Shown one piece after another: positions 44,694 to 52,390 of a stretch of 64,000 bases of DNA. The first letter of the stretch is position 1. Each line of letters begins with the position of its first letter. Under the pieces are notes generated by a model. That model was not told the DNA's origin. It saw nothing but the letters and a program-made list of their open reading frames with translations, and ran no database searches. The position numbers and the translations under genes were made by a program. Origin of the DNA: Krasilnikoviella flava (GTDB taxonomy: Bacteria; Actinomycetota; Actinomycetes; Actinomycetales; Cellulomonadaceae); contig NZ_FUZQ01000002.1 of assembly GCF_900167525.1 (NCBI RefSeq), positions 434,001 to 498,000 on the forward strand, written 5' to 3'.

Positions 44694-45954
44694 GGACCCG
44701 CGGCCCGGGCATGTCGCGCATCCCGCGCAACGGGCTCCGCAGGGCGCTCAGGCAGGCGAGGCAGTGCACCGCCGCCATGAGCAGCATGGTCTCGCGCACG
44801 CCCACCAGCTCGCCGAGCGCCCCGGCGGCCAGGGCCGCCAGCGGCATGGTGCCGAAGTTGACGAACTGGCTCGTCGTGACGACGCGACCCATGAGCGGCT
44901 GCGGCACGTAGCGCTGCCGCCACGCCCCGCGCAGCACGTTCCCGGCCACCACCGCGAGCCCGACGAGGAAGAGCCCGGCGACGGTCCACGCGACCCGGCC
45001 GCCGTCGCCCCCGAGGCCCACGAGGAGCGCGGGCGGGCCGCCCGCGGCGATGAGCAGCATGGTCGCGCGAGCACTGCCGAGGCGTCCGCTGAGCCACGTC
45101 GCCACGGTGGCGCCGAGCAGGCCGCCGCACGCTCCGACGGTCATCACCACGCCGAGGGCGGACGGGCCGAGGCCGACGGTGTCCACGAGGAAGAGCACCA
45201 GCAGGGCGCCGTAGCCCGTGAGCCCGAAGTTGGAGATGCCGCCCACGACGACGAACCAGCGCAGGTACCGGTCCGAGGCGACGAACGCGACGCCCTCGCG
45301 GATGCGCACCCGCAGCGGGGCGGCGGGCGGGCGCTCCGGCGCGCTCGTGGTCCGCACCCGCCAGAGGCAGACGGCCGAGACGACGAAGCTCACGGCGTCG
45401 AGGACCAGGCCGAGGGCCGCACCGAGCGCCTGTGCCATCACGCCTCCGAGGCCCGGTCCGGCGACCTGCATGGCGGACTCGGTGCCGAGCAGGCGGGCGT
45501 TGGCGGCCTCGAGCTGCGGCCCCGGCACGACCTGGGGCAGCAGCACCGCGTACGCGGTGCGGAAGAAGACCGAGGTGACGCCCGCGGCCAGTGCCGCGCC
45601 GACCAGGTGCGGCAGCGTCAGCGCGTCGAGGGCCGTGGCGACGGGCACGCTCCCGATGGCCGCCGCGGCGACGAGGTCCGCCACGATCATGACCCGGCGG
45701 GCGGGGAGCCGGTCGACCCACGCACCCGCCGGCAGGCCGACGACGAGCCACGGCAGCCACGCCGCCGCGGTGAGGACGCCCACGACGATGGCGCCGGCGT
45801 CGAGCTCGAGCACCGCGACGAGCGGGAGCAGCACCGAGGTGGTCGCGTTGCCCAGCACGCTGACGCCCTCGCCGAGCCAGAGCCGCCGGAAGCTCGCGTT
45901 GCGGGCGAGCGCGACGCCGTCGACGTCGGTGCCCGCTCCCGTGGCGGCGGTCAT
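44677..45954 (-). CDS. MFS transporter, drug/efflux type
   Basis: 425 residues, 10-12 membrane helices, from ATG 45954. It begins NASFRRLWLGEGVSVLGNATTSVLLPLVAV, the N-terminal pattern of MFS_3/enterobactin-exporter-like efflux proteins. The loop between helices 2 and 3 has WVDRLPARRVMIVADL (motif A-like), and GALLVLFLVDTVGLGPSALGVVMT lies in the second half. The start overlaps the stop of the upstream ArsR gene (ATGA), so the regulator and pump are coupled. The substrate is unknown. Confidence 0.85.
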   Translation of the reverse strand: MTAATGAGTDVDGVALARNASFRRLWLGEGVSVLGNATTSVLLPLVAVLELDAGAIVVGVLTAAAWLPWLVVGLPAGAWVDRLPARRVMIVADLVAAAAIGSVPVATALDALTLPHLVGAALAAGVTSVFFRTAYAVLLPQVVPGPQLEAANARLLGTESAMQVAGPGLGGVMAQALGAALGLVLDAVSFVVSAVCLWRVRTTSAPERPPAAPLRVRIREGVAFVASDRYLRWFVVVGGISNFGLTGYGALLVLFLVDTVGLGPSALGVVMTVGACGGLLGATVATWLSGRLGSARATMLLIAAGGPPALLVGLGGDGGRVAWTVAGLFLVGLAVVAGNVLRGAWRQRYVPQPLMGRVVTTSQFVNFGTMPLAALAAGALGELVGVRETMLLMAAVHCLACLSALRSPLRGMRDMPGPRVLTPSR

Positions 45955-46577
45955 GGCTGCGCGGGGAACCCGCGGCCGAAGACGAGCACGGGCTCGCGCT
46001 CGCCGCCGTCGTCCGGGCGCGGGCGTTGCGCCCATCGCACCAGGACGGCGGTGATCTCCTCGCCGAGCTCGGCGAGCTCGGCGGGAGTCAGGTGCAGCCA
46101 CGTCTCGGTGGCGAACGCGGAGCGGTCCCACTCGGGCGCGGACTCGGCGTTCGCCTGCCACGCGCGGACGCGGTCGAACTGGCGCTGCAGGTGCAGCGCC
46201 TCGGCCGCCTGGGCCGCCGCGACGGCCGCGGTGTCCTCAGCGAACTCGTGGCGCGACCAGCGCAGCCGCGGCGCGACGAGGCGCCACCAGCGCTCGCGGC
46301 GGTCGCGGGCGAGCTCGGGCGCCTCTGCCACCAGGCCGGCGTCGTGCAGCACCTTGAGGTGGTGGCTGGCGCTGCCGACGGCCTGACCGGTGCGGCGGGC
46401 GAGCTCGGAGGCGGTGGACGGCCCGTCGACCTTGAGGGCGTCCATGAGGCGCGCGCGGTACGGGTGAGCCAGCGCGGCGAGTGCCTTGGCCTCGGTGACG
46501 GTGCGGGCGGGGGCCGGCGAGGGGTCGCCGCCCGCGGGGGCGGGTTCGGGCGCGGGTCCGGTCGGCAACGGTGTCAT
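45951..46577 (-). CDS. ArsR-type HTH regulator of the MFS gene
   Basis: 208 residues from ATG 46577, which coincides with the predicted transcript start. A Pro/Ala-rich N-terminus (~25 residues) precedes the winged HTH (ALAALAHPYRARLMDALKV, TASELARRTGQAVGSASHHLKVLHDAGLV). A helical C-terminal half contains WLHLTPAELAELGEEITAVLV. No metal-binding Cys pair is seen. It is the first gene of a two-gene unit with the MFS pump and probably represses it through the inverted repeat upstream. Confidence 0.84.
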   Translation of the reverse strand: MTPLPTGPAPEPAPAGGDPSPAPARTVTEAKALAALAHPYRARLMDALKVDGPSTASELARRTGQAVGSASHHLKVLHDAGLVAEAPELARDRRERWWRLVAPRLRWSRHEFAEDTAAVAAAQAAEALHLQRQFDRVRAWQANAESAPEWDRSAFATETWLHLTPAELAELGEEITAVLVRWAQRPRPDDGGEREPVLVFGRGFPAQP

Positions 46578-46583
46578 GCCGCC

Positions 46584-46624
46584 ACCGTAGACCCACAAGG
46601 AGTGTTGTACAAGAGATCTTGTGG
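46584..46624 (-). promoter_or_regulatory. Leaderless promoter and operator of the ArsR-MFS unit
   Basis: On the minus strand TTGTAC (46612-46607), a 17-base spacer and TACGGT (46589-46584) form a clear promoter. The start falls at about 46577, the A of the ATG, so the mRNA should be leaderless. CCACAAG (46593-46599) and CTTGTGG (46618-46624) form an inverted repeat around TTGTACAA, a plausible operator spanning -35 and spacer. Confidence 0.7.
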
Positions 46625-46632
46625 ATTGGCCC

Positions 46633-47346
46633 TCAGTGGACCGGGCTGTCCTCCGCGACCTGCGCGTCGATGCGGCCGAGCCGGTCGGCGGCCAGCAGGC
46701 CGGTGGCCCACAGCCAGAAGCCAGGGCCGACGAGGACGGCGAGCAGGGGCAGCGCCCAGGCGGCGGCGAGCGTGGCGGCGGCCACGACGAGCACGGCGAC
46801 CGACGTCGCCGGGCCCAGCAGCGGGAGCAGCAGCAGGAACCGCCACGTCTCCGCCGGCCCGCGCGAGTAGCGCGTCGCGACTGCCGGCCAGAAGGCGAGG
46901 ACGACGAGGCCCCACGCGCCGACGACGAGCAGGCCGCCCTGCAGGAACGCGCGCGCCGGGCCGTCGAGCAGGCCCAGTGCGACACCGTCGAACCACAGCA
47001 GGGCGGCGACGAGCCAGACGGGCGCGAAGAGCGCGGTGGTGCGTCCGAAACCGTCGCGCCAGCTGCGCCAGAACGTGCGCCAGGGCGTGGGCTCCGCGGT
47101 CATCCTCGCGGTCACGACGCCGCCGGCCCGCAGGGCCGGGCCCAGGCCGAGCAGCACGCCCCCGGCCAGGGTGCCCAGCGCCACCATGACGGACACCTCG
47201 ACGAGGAGGGTCGCCCAGCGCAGCGCGAGCATGACGCCGCCCGCCCAGCCGGGCACCTCCGCCTCGGCGACGGCGGTGCGCACGTTGCCTTCGGCGGTGG
47301 CGGTGGCGGTGGCGGCGGCGGGGTCGGGTCGGACGGGCGCCGTCAC
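46633..47346 (-). CDS. DUF624 (YesL-type) membrane protein
   Basis: 237 residues from GTG 47346, overlapping the GH43 stop by four bases. It has about five or six membrane helices. The patterns GGVLLGLGPALRAGGVV, WRSWRDGFGRTTALFAPVWLV and GFWLWATGLLAADRLG fit the DUF624/YesL family, small membrane proteins encoded in Gram-positive oligosaccharide-importer operons. Their function is not established. It is the last gene of the minus-strand importer operon. Convergence with nothing on this side leaves only 55 bases to the ArsR gene start. Confidence 0.75.
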   Translation of the reverse strand: MTAPVRPDPAAATATATAEGNVRTAVAEAEVPGWAGGVMLALRWATLLVEVSVMVALGTLAGGVLLGLGPALRAGGVVTARMTAEPTPWRTFWRSWRDGFGRTTALFAPVWLVAALLWFDGVALGLLDGPARAFLQGGLLVVGAWGLVVLAFWPAVATRYSRGPAETWRFLLLLPLLGPATSVAVLVVAAATLAAAWALPLLAVLVGPGFWLWATGLLAADRLGRIDAQVAEDSPVH

Positions 47347-48731
47347 GGGAGCCTCGTCGCGAGGGTGACGCGGCCCGTGTCGTCGAGCGTCTCGAGGCAC
47401 ACGGTGGCGCGGTCGCGCACGGCGTCCCAGGCCGGATGCACGACGGCGGCCACGGCCGCGCCGTCGGAGGCCGTCCAGGCGAACCGCCCGCCGCCCAGAG
47501 GGCGCACCAGCGCGCGAGCCTCCAGGGGCCCGACCGCGCCGTCCTGCACGTGCGTCGGGTCGGCGCCGGGCGTGAGGCGCTCCCACGCGCCGTCGAGGAC
47601 GGCGGGGTCGTCGGGCCACCGGGACTCGTCGTCCACCTCCCGGCCCGGGCCGGCCCACGGCTGCGGGGAGACCAGGGGCCAGCCGTCGTGCGTCCACACG
47701 AGGCGCCGCAGCTGGAGGCGGTGCTCGGTGGGGGCGTCGGCGTCGCGCACGTGGTGCACCAGGAGCTGGCGCACGTGCGCGCCCGCGTCCGGTGCCGCGG
47801 CGGGCACCCGCTCGGTGAGCACCGACGCGTGGCCGGGCGCGAGGATCCCGGGCCCGCCGGCGAGGCGGTGCCCGGACAGCACGGGCACCCCGACAGCCCA
47901 GGGGTCGGCATCGACGTCGGTCATGAGGCGCCCGGCGCGGTCGCGGTAGGGCCCGGTGACGGCGTCGCCGACGGCCGACCGGAGGTGATAGCTGCCCCCG
48001 AGCGAGTCGTACGAGACGAGCAGCGCCCAGCCGCCGCCGGGCCGCGGGAGGACGAACGCCCCCTCGACCGCGCCGTCGGCCGTCCGCGCCCGGCGTGCCA
48101 GGAGGCGACCGGGAGCGGCGTGCAGCCGGCCCGGGGCGGGCGTGAGGCCCTCCGCCACGAGCCCCGTGCCGGCGTCGAGCGGGAGCGCGTGGATGCCACC
48201 GAAGAACGACCCGTACACGAGCCACTGCGTGCCGTCTGGCTCGGTCACCACGTTGGCGTCGATCGCGTTCGGGTGGCCGAGCCCCGCGGGCGGGTCGACG
48301 TGCTCGCTCGCGACGACGATGCCGCGGTCGGTCCACGGCCCGCCCGGGTGCGGAGCGTCGGCCAGCCCGATCGCGGAGCGGCGGGAGCCGAACGTCGAAG
48401 CGGAGTAGTACATCCGCCACGTGCCGCCCGTGCCGCCCGTCGGCCCGACGTGCACGACCTCGGGCGCCCACAGCCCTTCGGCGCCGGACCACGCGGCCGC
48501 GGGCGCCGGCACGCCGGGCAGCGCCCACCCGTGGTAGTCCCAGGTCACGAGGTCGCTCGAGCGGCGTACCTGCACGCCCCCGCGCACCGGCCCGTCGGAG
48601 CGCGCGTCGGTCGAGAAGAGCCAGTAGACGCCGTCGTCGTCCCGCACCGCGGTCGGGTCGTGCACGTGGCGCCCTCCCCAGGCCGAGGTGTCGGGCGCGG
48701 GCGCGGAGGGTTCGGTCGTCGTGCCGGTCAT
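47343..48731 (-). CDS. Cytoplasmic GH43 arabinosidase
   Basis: 462 residues, no signal peptide. GH43 propeller with Asp25 (VHDPTAVRDD), LWAPEVVHVG, NAIDANVVTEPDG (second Asp) and VEGAFVLPRPG (candidate general acid Glu). This layout matches endo-arabinanase/arabinosidase-type GH43. A C-terminal extension (~330-462) forms a second beta domain. It lies in the operon between the permease genes and the DUF624 gene, so it probably acts on imported arabino-oligosaccharides. One base separates it from the upstream permease stop. Confidence 0.85.
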   Translation of the reverse strand: MTGTTTEPSAPAPDTSAWGGRHVHDPTAVRDDDGVYWLFSTDARSDGPVRGGVQVRRSSDLVTWDYHGWALPGVPAPAAAWSGAEGLWAPEVVHVGPTGGTGGTWRMYYSASTFGSRRSAIGLADAPHPGGPWTDRGIVVASEHVDPPAGLGHPNAIDANVVTEPDGTQWLVYGSFFGGIHALPLDAGTGLVAEGLTPAPGRLHAAPGRLLARRARTADGAVEGAFVLPRPGGGWALLVSYDSLGGSYHLRSAVGDAVTGPYRDRAGRLMTDVDADPWAVGVPVLSGHRLAGGPGILAPGHASVLTERVPAAAPDAGAHVRQLLVHHVRDADAPTEHRLQLRRLVWTHDGWPLVSPQPWAGPGREVDDESRWPDDPAVLDGAWERLTPGADPTHVQDGAVGPLEARALVRPLGGGRFAWTASDGAAVAAVVHPAWDAVRDRATVCLETLDDTGRVTLATRLP

Positions 48732-48732
48732 G

Positions 48733-49638
48733 TCAGCCCTTCGTGCCGGTGAGGGCGACGGACTCGATGATCTGCCGCTGGAAGACGAGGAAGACCACGA
48801 GGATGGGCAGCACGGCGACGACCGACGCGGCCATGATCAGCGGGTAGTCGCGCTGGGTCGCGTACTGCACGTTCATGTTGGCGATGACCACCTGCAGCGT
48901 CTGCCGCTCCGGCGTGTTCAGGTAGAGGATCGGCGCCAGGTAGTCGTTCCAGACCGCCATGAACCACAGGATGAACTGGGCGGCGACGGCCGGGCGGATG
49001 ATCGGCATGATCATGCGCCAGAAGATCTGCCAGTAGGAGGCGCCGTCGATCTTCGCGGCCTCGACGAGGGAGTCGGGCACGCTCGACAGGTACTGCCGCA
49101 GGAAGAAGATCATCACGATGTTGCCGAAGATGGCCGGGACGATGAGCGGCCACAGCGTGTCCACCCAGCCGATCTTCGAGAACATCACGAACTGCGGGAT
49201 CATGATCGTCGGGAACGGGATCATGATGCCGGTGAGCAGGCCGATGAAGATGGCGTTCTTGAACGGCATCCGCATCTTGGCGAGGGCGAACGCCGCGAGC
49301 GAGCACGTGAACGTCCCGATCACCGTGACGCTGAGCGACACGATCAGGCTGTTCGTGATGCCGTCGAGGACGTAGGAGTCCGTCCACATGCGGACGTACG
49401 TGTCCCACTGGGGCACCTCCGGGATCCACACCGGGGGCAGGGCGAAGACCTCGAGCTTCGTCTTCAGGGACGTGGAGAGCATCCACACCAGCGGGGCGAT
49501 CATGAAGACCGCGCCCGCCGCGAGGACGATCCACACGATCGTGTCGGTGAGGCGCGAGCGTGCCGTGCGGCCGAGGCGCGCGCCCGTCGGTGCGGAGGAC
49601 GGGGTGCCGGTCGTGCTGCCGAGCGTCGTGGTGGTCAT
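48733..49638 (-). CDS. CUT1 ABC permease, MalG type
   Basis: 301 residues, about six membrane helices. The EAA loop is VEAAKIDGASYWQIFWRMIMPII and the tail is FQRQIIESVALTGTKG, a standard MalG-like end. CAGGGAG precedes ATG 49638. It is the third gene of the minus-strand operon binding protein-permease-permease-GH43-DUF624. Confidence 0.91.
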   Translation of the reverse strand: MTTTTLGSTTGTPSSAPTGARLGRTARSRLTDTIVWIVLAAGAVFMIAPLVWMLSTSLKTKLEVFALPPVWIPEVPQWDTYVRMWTDSYVLDGITNSLIVSLSVTVIGTFTCSLAAFALAKMRMPFKNAIFIGLLTGIMIPFPTIMIPQFVMFSKIGWVDTLWPLIVPAIFGNIVMIFFLRQYLSSVPDSLVEAAKIDGASYWQIFWRMIMPIIRPAVAAQFILWFMAVWNDYLAPILYLNTPERQTLQVVIANMNVQYATQRDYPLIMAASVVAVLPILVVFLVFQRQIIESVALTGTKG

Positions 49639-49653
49639 GGTGTCTCCCTGGCC

Positions 49654-50622
49654 TCAGTCGACGACGAAGCCGGCGTTGCGCCGGTTCAGCCGGAACTGGA
49701 TGAGCGTGATGACGAGGATGAGGAGCCCCAGCACCACCGACATCGCGGTGGCGTAGCCCATCTGCTGGTACCGGAACGCCTGGAGCCAGATGTGGTAGAC
49801 GACGGACGCCGTGGAGTACTCCGGCCCGCCGGTGGGCGTCATGATCTGGATCTCGATGAAGATCATGGCGCCGCCGATGACCTGCGTGACGATGAGGAAG
49901 AACGTCACCGGCTGCACCATCGGCAGCGTGATCGAGCGGAACTTCTGCCAGCCGCCGGCGCCGTCGAGCTCGGCCGCCTCGTAGAGGGAGCGCGGCACGG
50001 ACTGGATCGCGGCCAGGTACAGCAGCATCGAGTACCCGAGCCCCTTCCAGACCGCCATCATGATGATCGCGGGCTTGGCCCAGGCGGGGTCGGCCAGCCA
50101 GTTCGGGCCCTCGATCCCGAAGATCGCGAGGAACTGGTTCACCAGGCCGAAGTCGCCGTTGTACGCCCACTGCCACAGGATCGCGATCGCGGCGATGGAC
50201 GAGATGACGGGGACGTAGTAGATGGCGCGGAACGCGGCGCGTCCGAAGATCTTGCGGTTCATCATGACGGCGAGCGCGAGCGAGATCGCGAGCCCGATCG
50301 GGATGCCGATCATGTAGAAGAACGTGTTGAACAGCGTCTGGCGGAAGCGCTCGTCACCCAGCAGGGCGACGTAGTTGTCGAGCCCGATGAACTGCATCGG
50401 GCCGAGGCCGTTCCACCGGGTCAGCGACGCGTACAGGGCGAACCCGGTGGGGTAGAGGATGAAGAGCAGGTAGCCGAGCACGGGCGCCGCGACGAAGAGC
50501 AGCGCCCACCTCTTCTCGGTGCGGTGGAGCCGCGAGGTCCCGCCGCGTCGGGGCGGTGCGGGGGCGGGGTCCGGCGCCGGGGGGCGGGTGTCGGCCGTGG
50601 CCGGCGTGGCGGTGGACGTCAT
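49654..50622 (-). CDS. CUT1 ABC permease, MalF type
   Basis: 322 residues from ATG 50622 with AAGGAG upstream; longer in-frame extensions run into the binding-protein gene and are rejected. A Pro-rich N-terminus is followed by about six helices. The EAA loop is YEAAELDGAGGWQKFRSITLPMV. It pairs with the MalG-type protein encoded 15 bases downstream. No ATPase gene is present in the operon. Confidence 0.91.
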   Translation of the reverse strand: MTSTATPATADTRPPAPDPAPAPPRRGGTSRLHRTEKRWALLFVAAPVLGYLLFILYPTGFALYASLTRWNGLGPMQFIGLDNYVALLGDERFRQTLFNTFFYMIGIPIGLAISLALAVMMNRKIFGRAAFRAIYYVPVISSIAAIAILWQWAYNGDFGLVNQFLAIFGIEGPNWLADPAWAKPAIIMMAVWKGLGYSMLLYLAAIQSVPRSLYEAAELDGAGGWQKFRSITLPMVQPVTFFLIVTQVIGGAMIFIEIQIMTPTGGPEYSTASVVYHIWLQAFRYQQMGYATAMSVVLGLLILVITLIQFRLNRRNAGFVVD

Positions 50623-50656
50623 CGCAGACTCCTTCGTCCAGGAACGTGCGGGGAGC

Positions 50657-50692
50657 GCGGCGCGGCGGCCCGGGGCGGGCCGGCCGCGCCGC
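50657..50692 (-). other. Intercistronic stem-loop after the binding-protein gene
   Basis: GCGGCGCGGC (50657-50666) pairs perfectly with GCCGCGCCGC (50683-50692), and the stem continues inward with GGCCC/GGGCC. On the minus strand it follows the binding-protein stop and precedes the first permease. This is the same arrangement as at 3227-3283 and 22603-22645. Confidence 0.65.
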
Positions 50693-50714
50693 GAGGGGGC
50701 GTCGTGGTCGGGCG

Positions 50715-52079
50715 TCAGGGGGCGGAGCCGGCCGCGGCGGCCTGCTCGGCCTGCGCGATCGACTGGTCGAGCAGCTCCTGCATCCGCGGCTGCACCTCGG
50801 CCAGGTAGTCGGCGGCCTTCTGCTTGCCGTCGATCACCGGCTGGATGCCGACCCAGAGCTCGTCGTACCACTCGGCGCCGTAGGTGAACGACGCCGGCAT
50901 CTCGCGCCCGTAGTCCTCGGCGATGTCGAGGAACTCCTGGCGGTTCTTCGGCTCGAGCGAGTCGTCCTTCTCGACCTCGCCGGCCCATTCCTTGGCGGTG
51001 TCGATCCGGTTGGGGATCTGGACGTTGGCGTCGACGAGGGTCTGCTGCGCCGCCTCGTCCGTGGAGAGGTACGTCGCCAGCTTCACGGCGTCCTCGGGCG
51101 CGTCCGTGGTGTTCGAGACGCCGATGCCGAGCGATCCGACCCAGGTGGCGGGCTCGCCGGTCTTGCCGACGGGCCAGGGCATGAGGTCGTACTCGAAGTC
51201 GAGGTCGTTGTAGGCGCTCATGTCCCAGGGGCCGACGGGGAAGAAGCCGATCTCCCCGGCCATGAAGCGCTGGTAGGTGTCGAGCGTCTGTGCCTGCTCG
51301 GGGTTCGGGGTGACGCCCTCCGCGGTGAGGTCGGCGATGAACTGGATCGCCTCGGCGAACTCGGGGGTGTCGACGGTGACCTGCGTGTGGTCCTCGTTGG
51401 TCCAGTCGCCGCCGTTGCTCCACACGAAGGCCTGCGAGTTCCACTGGACGTTGAGGCCGGTGCCCCACCGGTCCGTCTCGCCGTCGCCGTCGGTGTCCTG
51501 GGTGAGCTTCTTGCAGATGTCGAGCCACTCGTCCCAGGTGAGGGGCTCGTCCGGGTCGGGCCGGTCGACGCCGGCCTCCTTCAGCATGTCCGCGTTGTAG
51601 CCGAAGGCGAAGGGCCCGATGTCCTTGGGCAGGCCGTAGAGCTTGCCGTCGGGGGTGCCCTGGGTCGTGCCGTCGAAACGGTAGGAGTCGACGCCGTAGG
51701 GCCAGATGTTGTCGAGGTCGACGCCCTGCTCGGCGACCTGGTCCGTGATGTCCATGAGGACGCCGGAGCCGACGTACGACTGCAGGCTGGCCTGCTCGAT
51801 GTAGAAGACGTCGGGGACCTTGTTGCCGGCGACGGCGGCCTGGAGCTTCTGGGCGTACTGGTCCGCGGAGGTGACGATCATCTTGACCTTCACGCCCGTG
51901 TCCTCGGTGAAGCGGTCGATGGCCTCCTGGTACGCCTTCTTCTCGTCGTCTCCGCCGCGGAACATGAACGTGAGCGTGTCGTCGTCGGCGCCGCTCCCGC
52001 CGCCGGAGCCGCAGGCGGCGAGCGTGCTGGCGGCCACCAGGGCGGTGGCGATGCCGGCGATCAGGCGTGACTTCCTCAT
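50715..52079 (-). CDS. Oligosaccharide-binding lipoprotein
   Basis: 454 residues from ATG 52079 (GAGAGGA seven bases upstream; GTG 52082 adds one residue). Lipoprotein signal ends at Cys23 (ASTLAAC). Family 1 solute-binding features: LTFMFRGGDDEKKAYQEAID, VPDVFYIEQASLQSYVGSG, YGLPKDIGPFAFGYNADMLKE and GEIGFFPVGPWDMSAYN. It heads the second oligosaccharide importer operon, which also encodes a cytoplasmic GH43. Two operator copies flank its promoter. Arabino-oligosaccharides are the likely ligand (inference). Confidence 0.87.
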   Translation of the reverse strand: MRKSRLIAGIATALVAASTLAACGSGGGSGADDDTLTFMFRGGDDEKKAYQEAIDRFTEDTGVKVKMIVTSADQYAQKLQAAVAGNKVPDVFYIEQASLQSYVGSGVLMDITDQVAEQGVDLDNIWPYGVDSYRFDGTTQGTPDGKLYGLPKDIGPFAFGYNADMLKEAGVDRPDPDEPLTWDEWLDICKKLTQDTDGDGETDRWGTGLNVQWNSQAFVWSNGGDWTNEDHTQVTVDTPEFAEAIQFIADLTAEGVTPNPEQAQTLDTYQRFMAGEIGFFPVGPWDMSAYNDLDFEYDLMPWPVGKTGEPATWVGSLGIGVSNTTDAPEDAVKLATYLSTDEAAQQTLVDANVQIPNRIDTAKEWAGEVEKDDSLEPKNRQEFLDIAEDYGREMPASFTYGAEWYDELWVGIQPVIDGKQKAADYLAEVQPRMQELLDQSIAQAEQAAAAGSAP

Positions 52080-52135
52080 CACGGGGTCCTCTCGGAGATC
52101 CGGGCCGTGGCCGGGGCGGCGTCGCCCCGGAACGG

Positions 52136-52230
52136 TTTACATCGATGAAGAGCCATCGACGGCGCCCAATGTGACACGCGTCGCAGGTCGCGGTCAAGTG
52201 GCCCAGGTCACGGAGTTGCATCGATGAAGA
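52136..52230. promoter_or_regulatory. Importer promoter flanked by two operators (sites 4 and 5)
   Basis: Read on the minus strand, TCTTCATCGATGTAAA (52151-52136) and TCTTCATCGATGCAAC (52230-52215) share the CATCGATG core. They match the perfect site at 13 and 11 of 16 positions. Their centres are 79 bp apart, one about ten bases after the inferred transcript start and one about 60 before it. Repression by looping is possible. Confidence 0.6.
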
Positions 52231-52305
52231 GTCGGGTGCGGCAGCGGGCTCGGGGAGGTGTCGTCGGTCGGGCCGCTGCTCGAGCGGCCCGGACGGCGTG
52301 CGCGG

Positions 52306-52357
52306 TTGACCCGGGGTCGCGCCGCCCGGCAGGATGGCGGCCCTACAACGATGTATC
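52306..52357 (+). promoter_or_regulatory. GH27 promoter and operator (site 6)
   Basis: TTGACC (52306-52311), an 18-base spacer and CAGGAT (52330-52335) make a plausible promoter starting near 52342. CCTACAACGATGTATC (52342-52357) begins there and matches the perfect operator at 13 of 16 positions. The layout mirrors that of the GH43 gene at 13008, with the operator just downstream of the start. Confidence 0.6.
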
Positions 52358-52390
52358 CGCACGCTCCGACGCGTGCGACGAGGGGGAGCG

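Larger units (their letters stand above)
52080..52390. other. 311-bp divergent control region of importer and GH27 genes
   Basis: No gene is present. From left to right it holds the importer ribosome site, operator site 4 (52136-52151), importer -10 CACATT and -35 TTGACC on the minus strand (52173-52168 and 52197-52192), operator site 5 (52215-52230), the GH27 promoter (TTGACC 52306-52311, CAGGAT 52330-52335), operator site 6 (52342-52357) and the GH27 ribosome site AGGGGGAG. Three operators in one gap suggest tight co-regulation. Confidence 0.65.
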
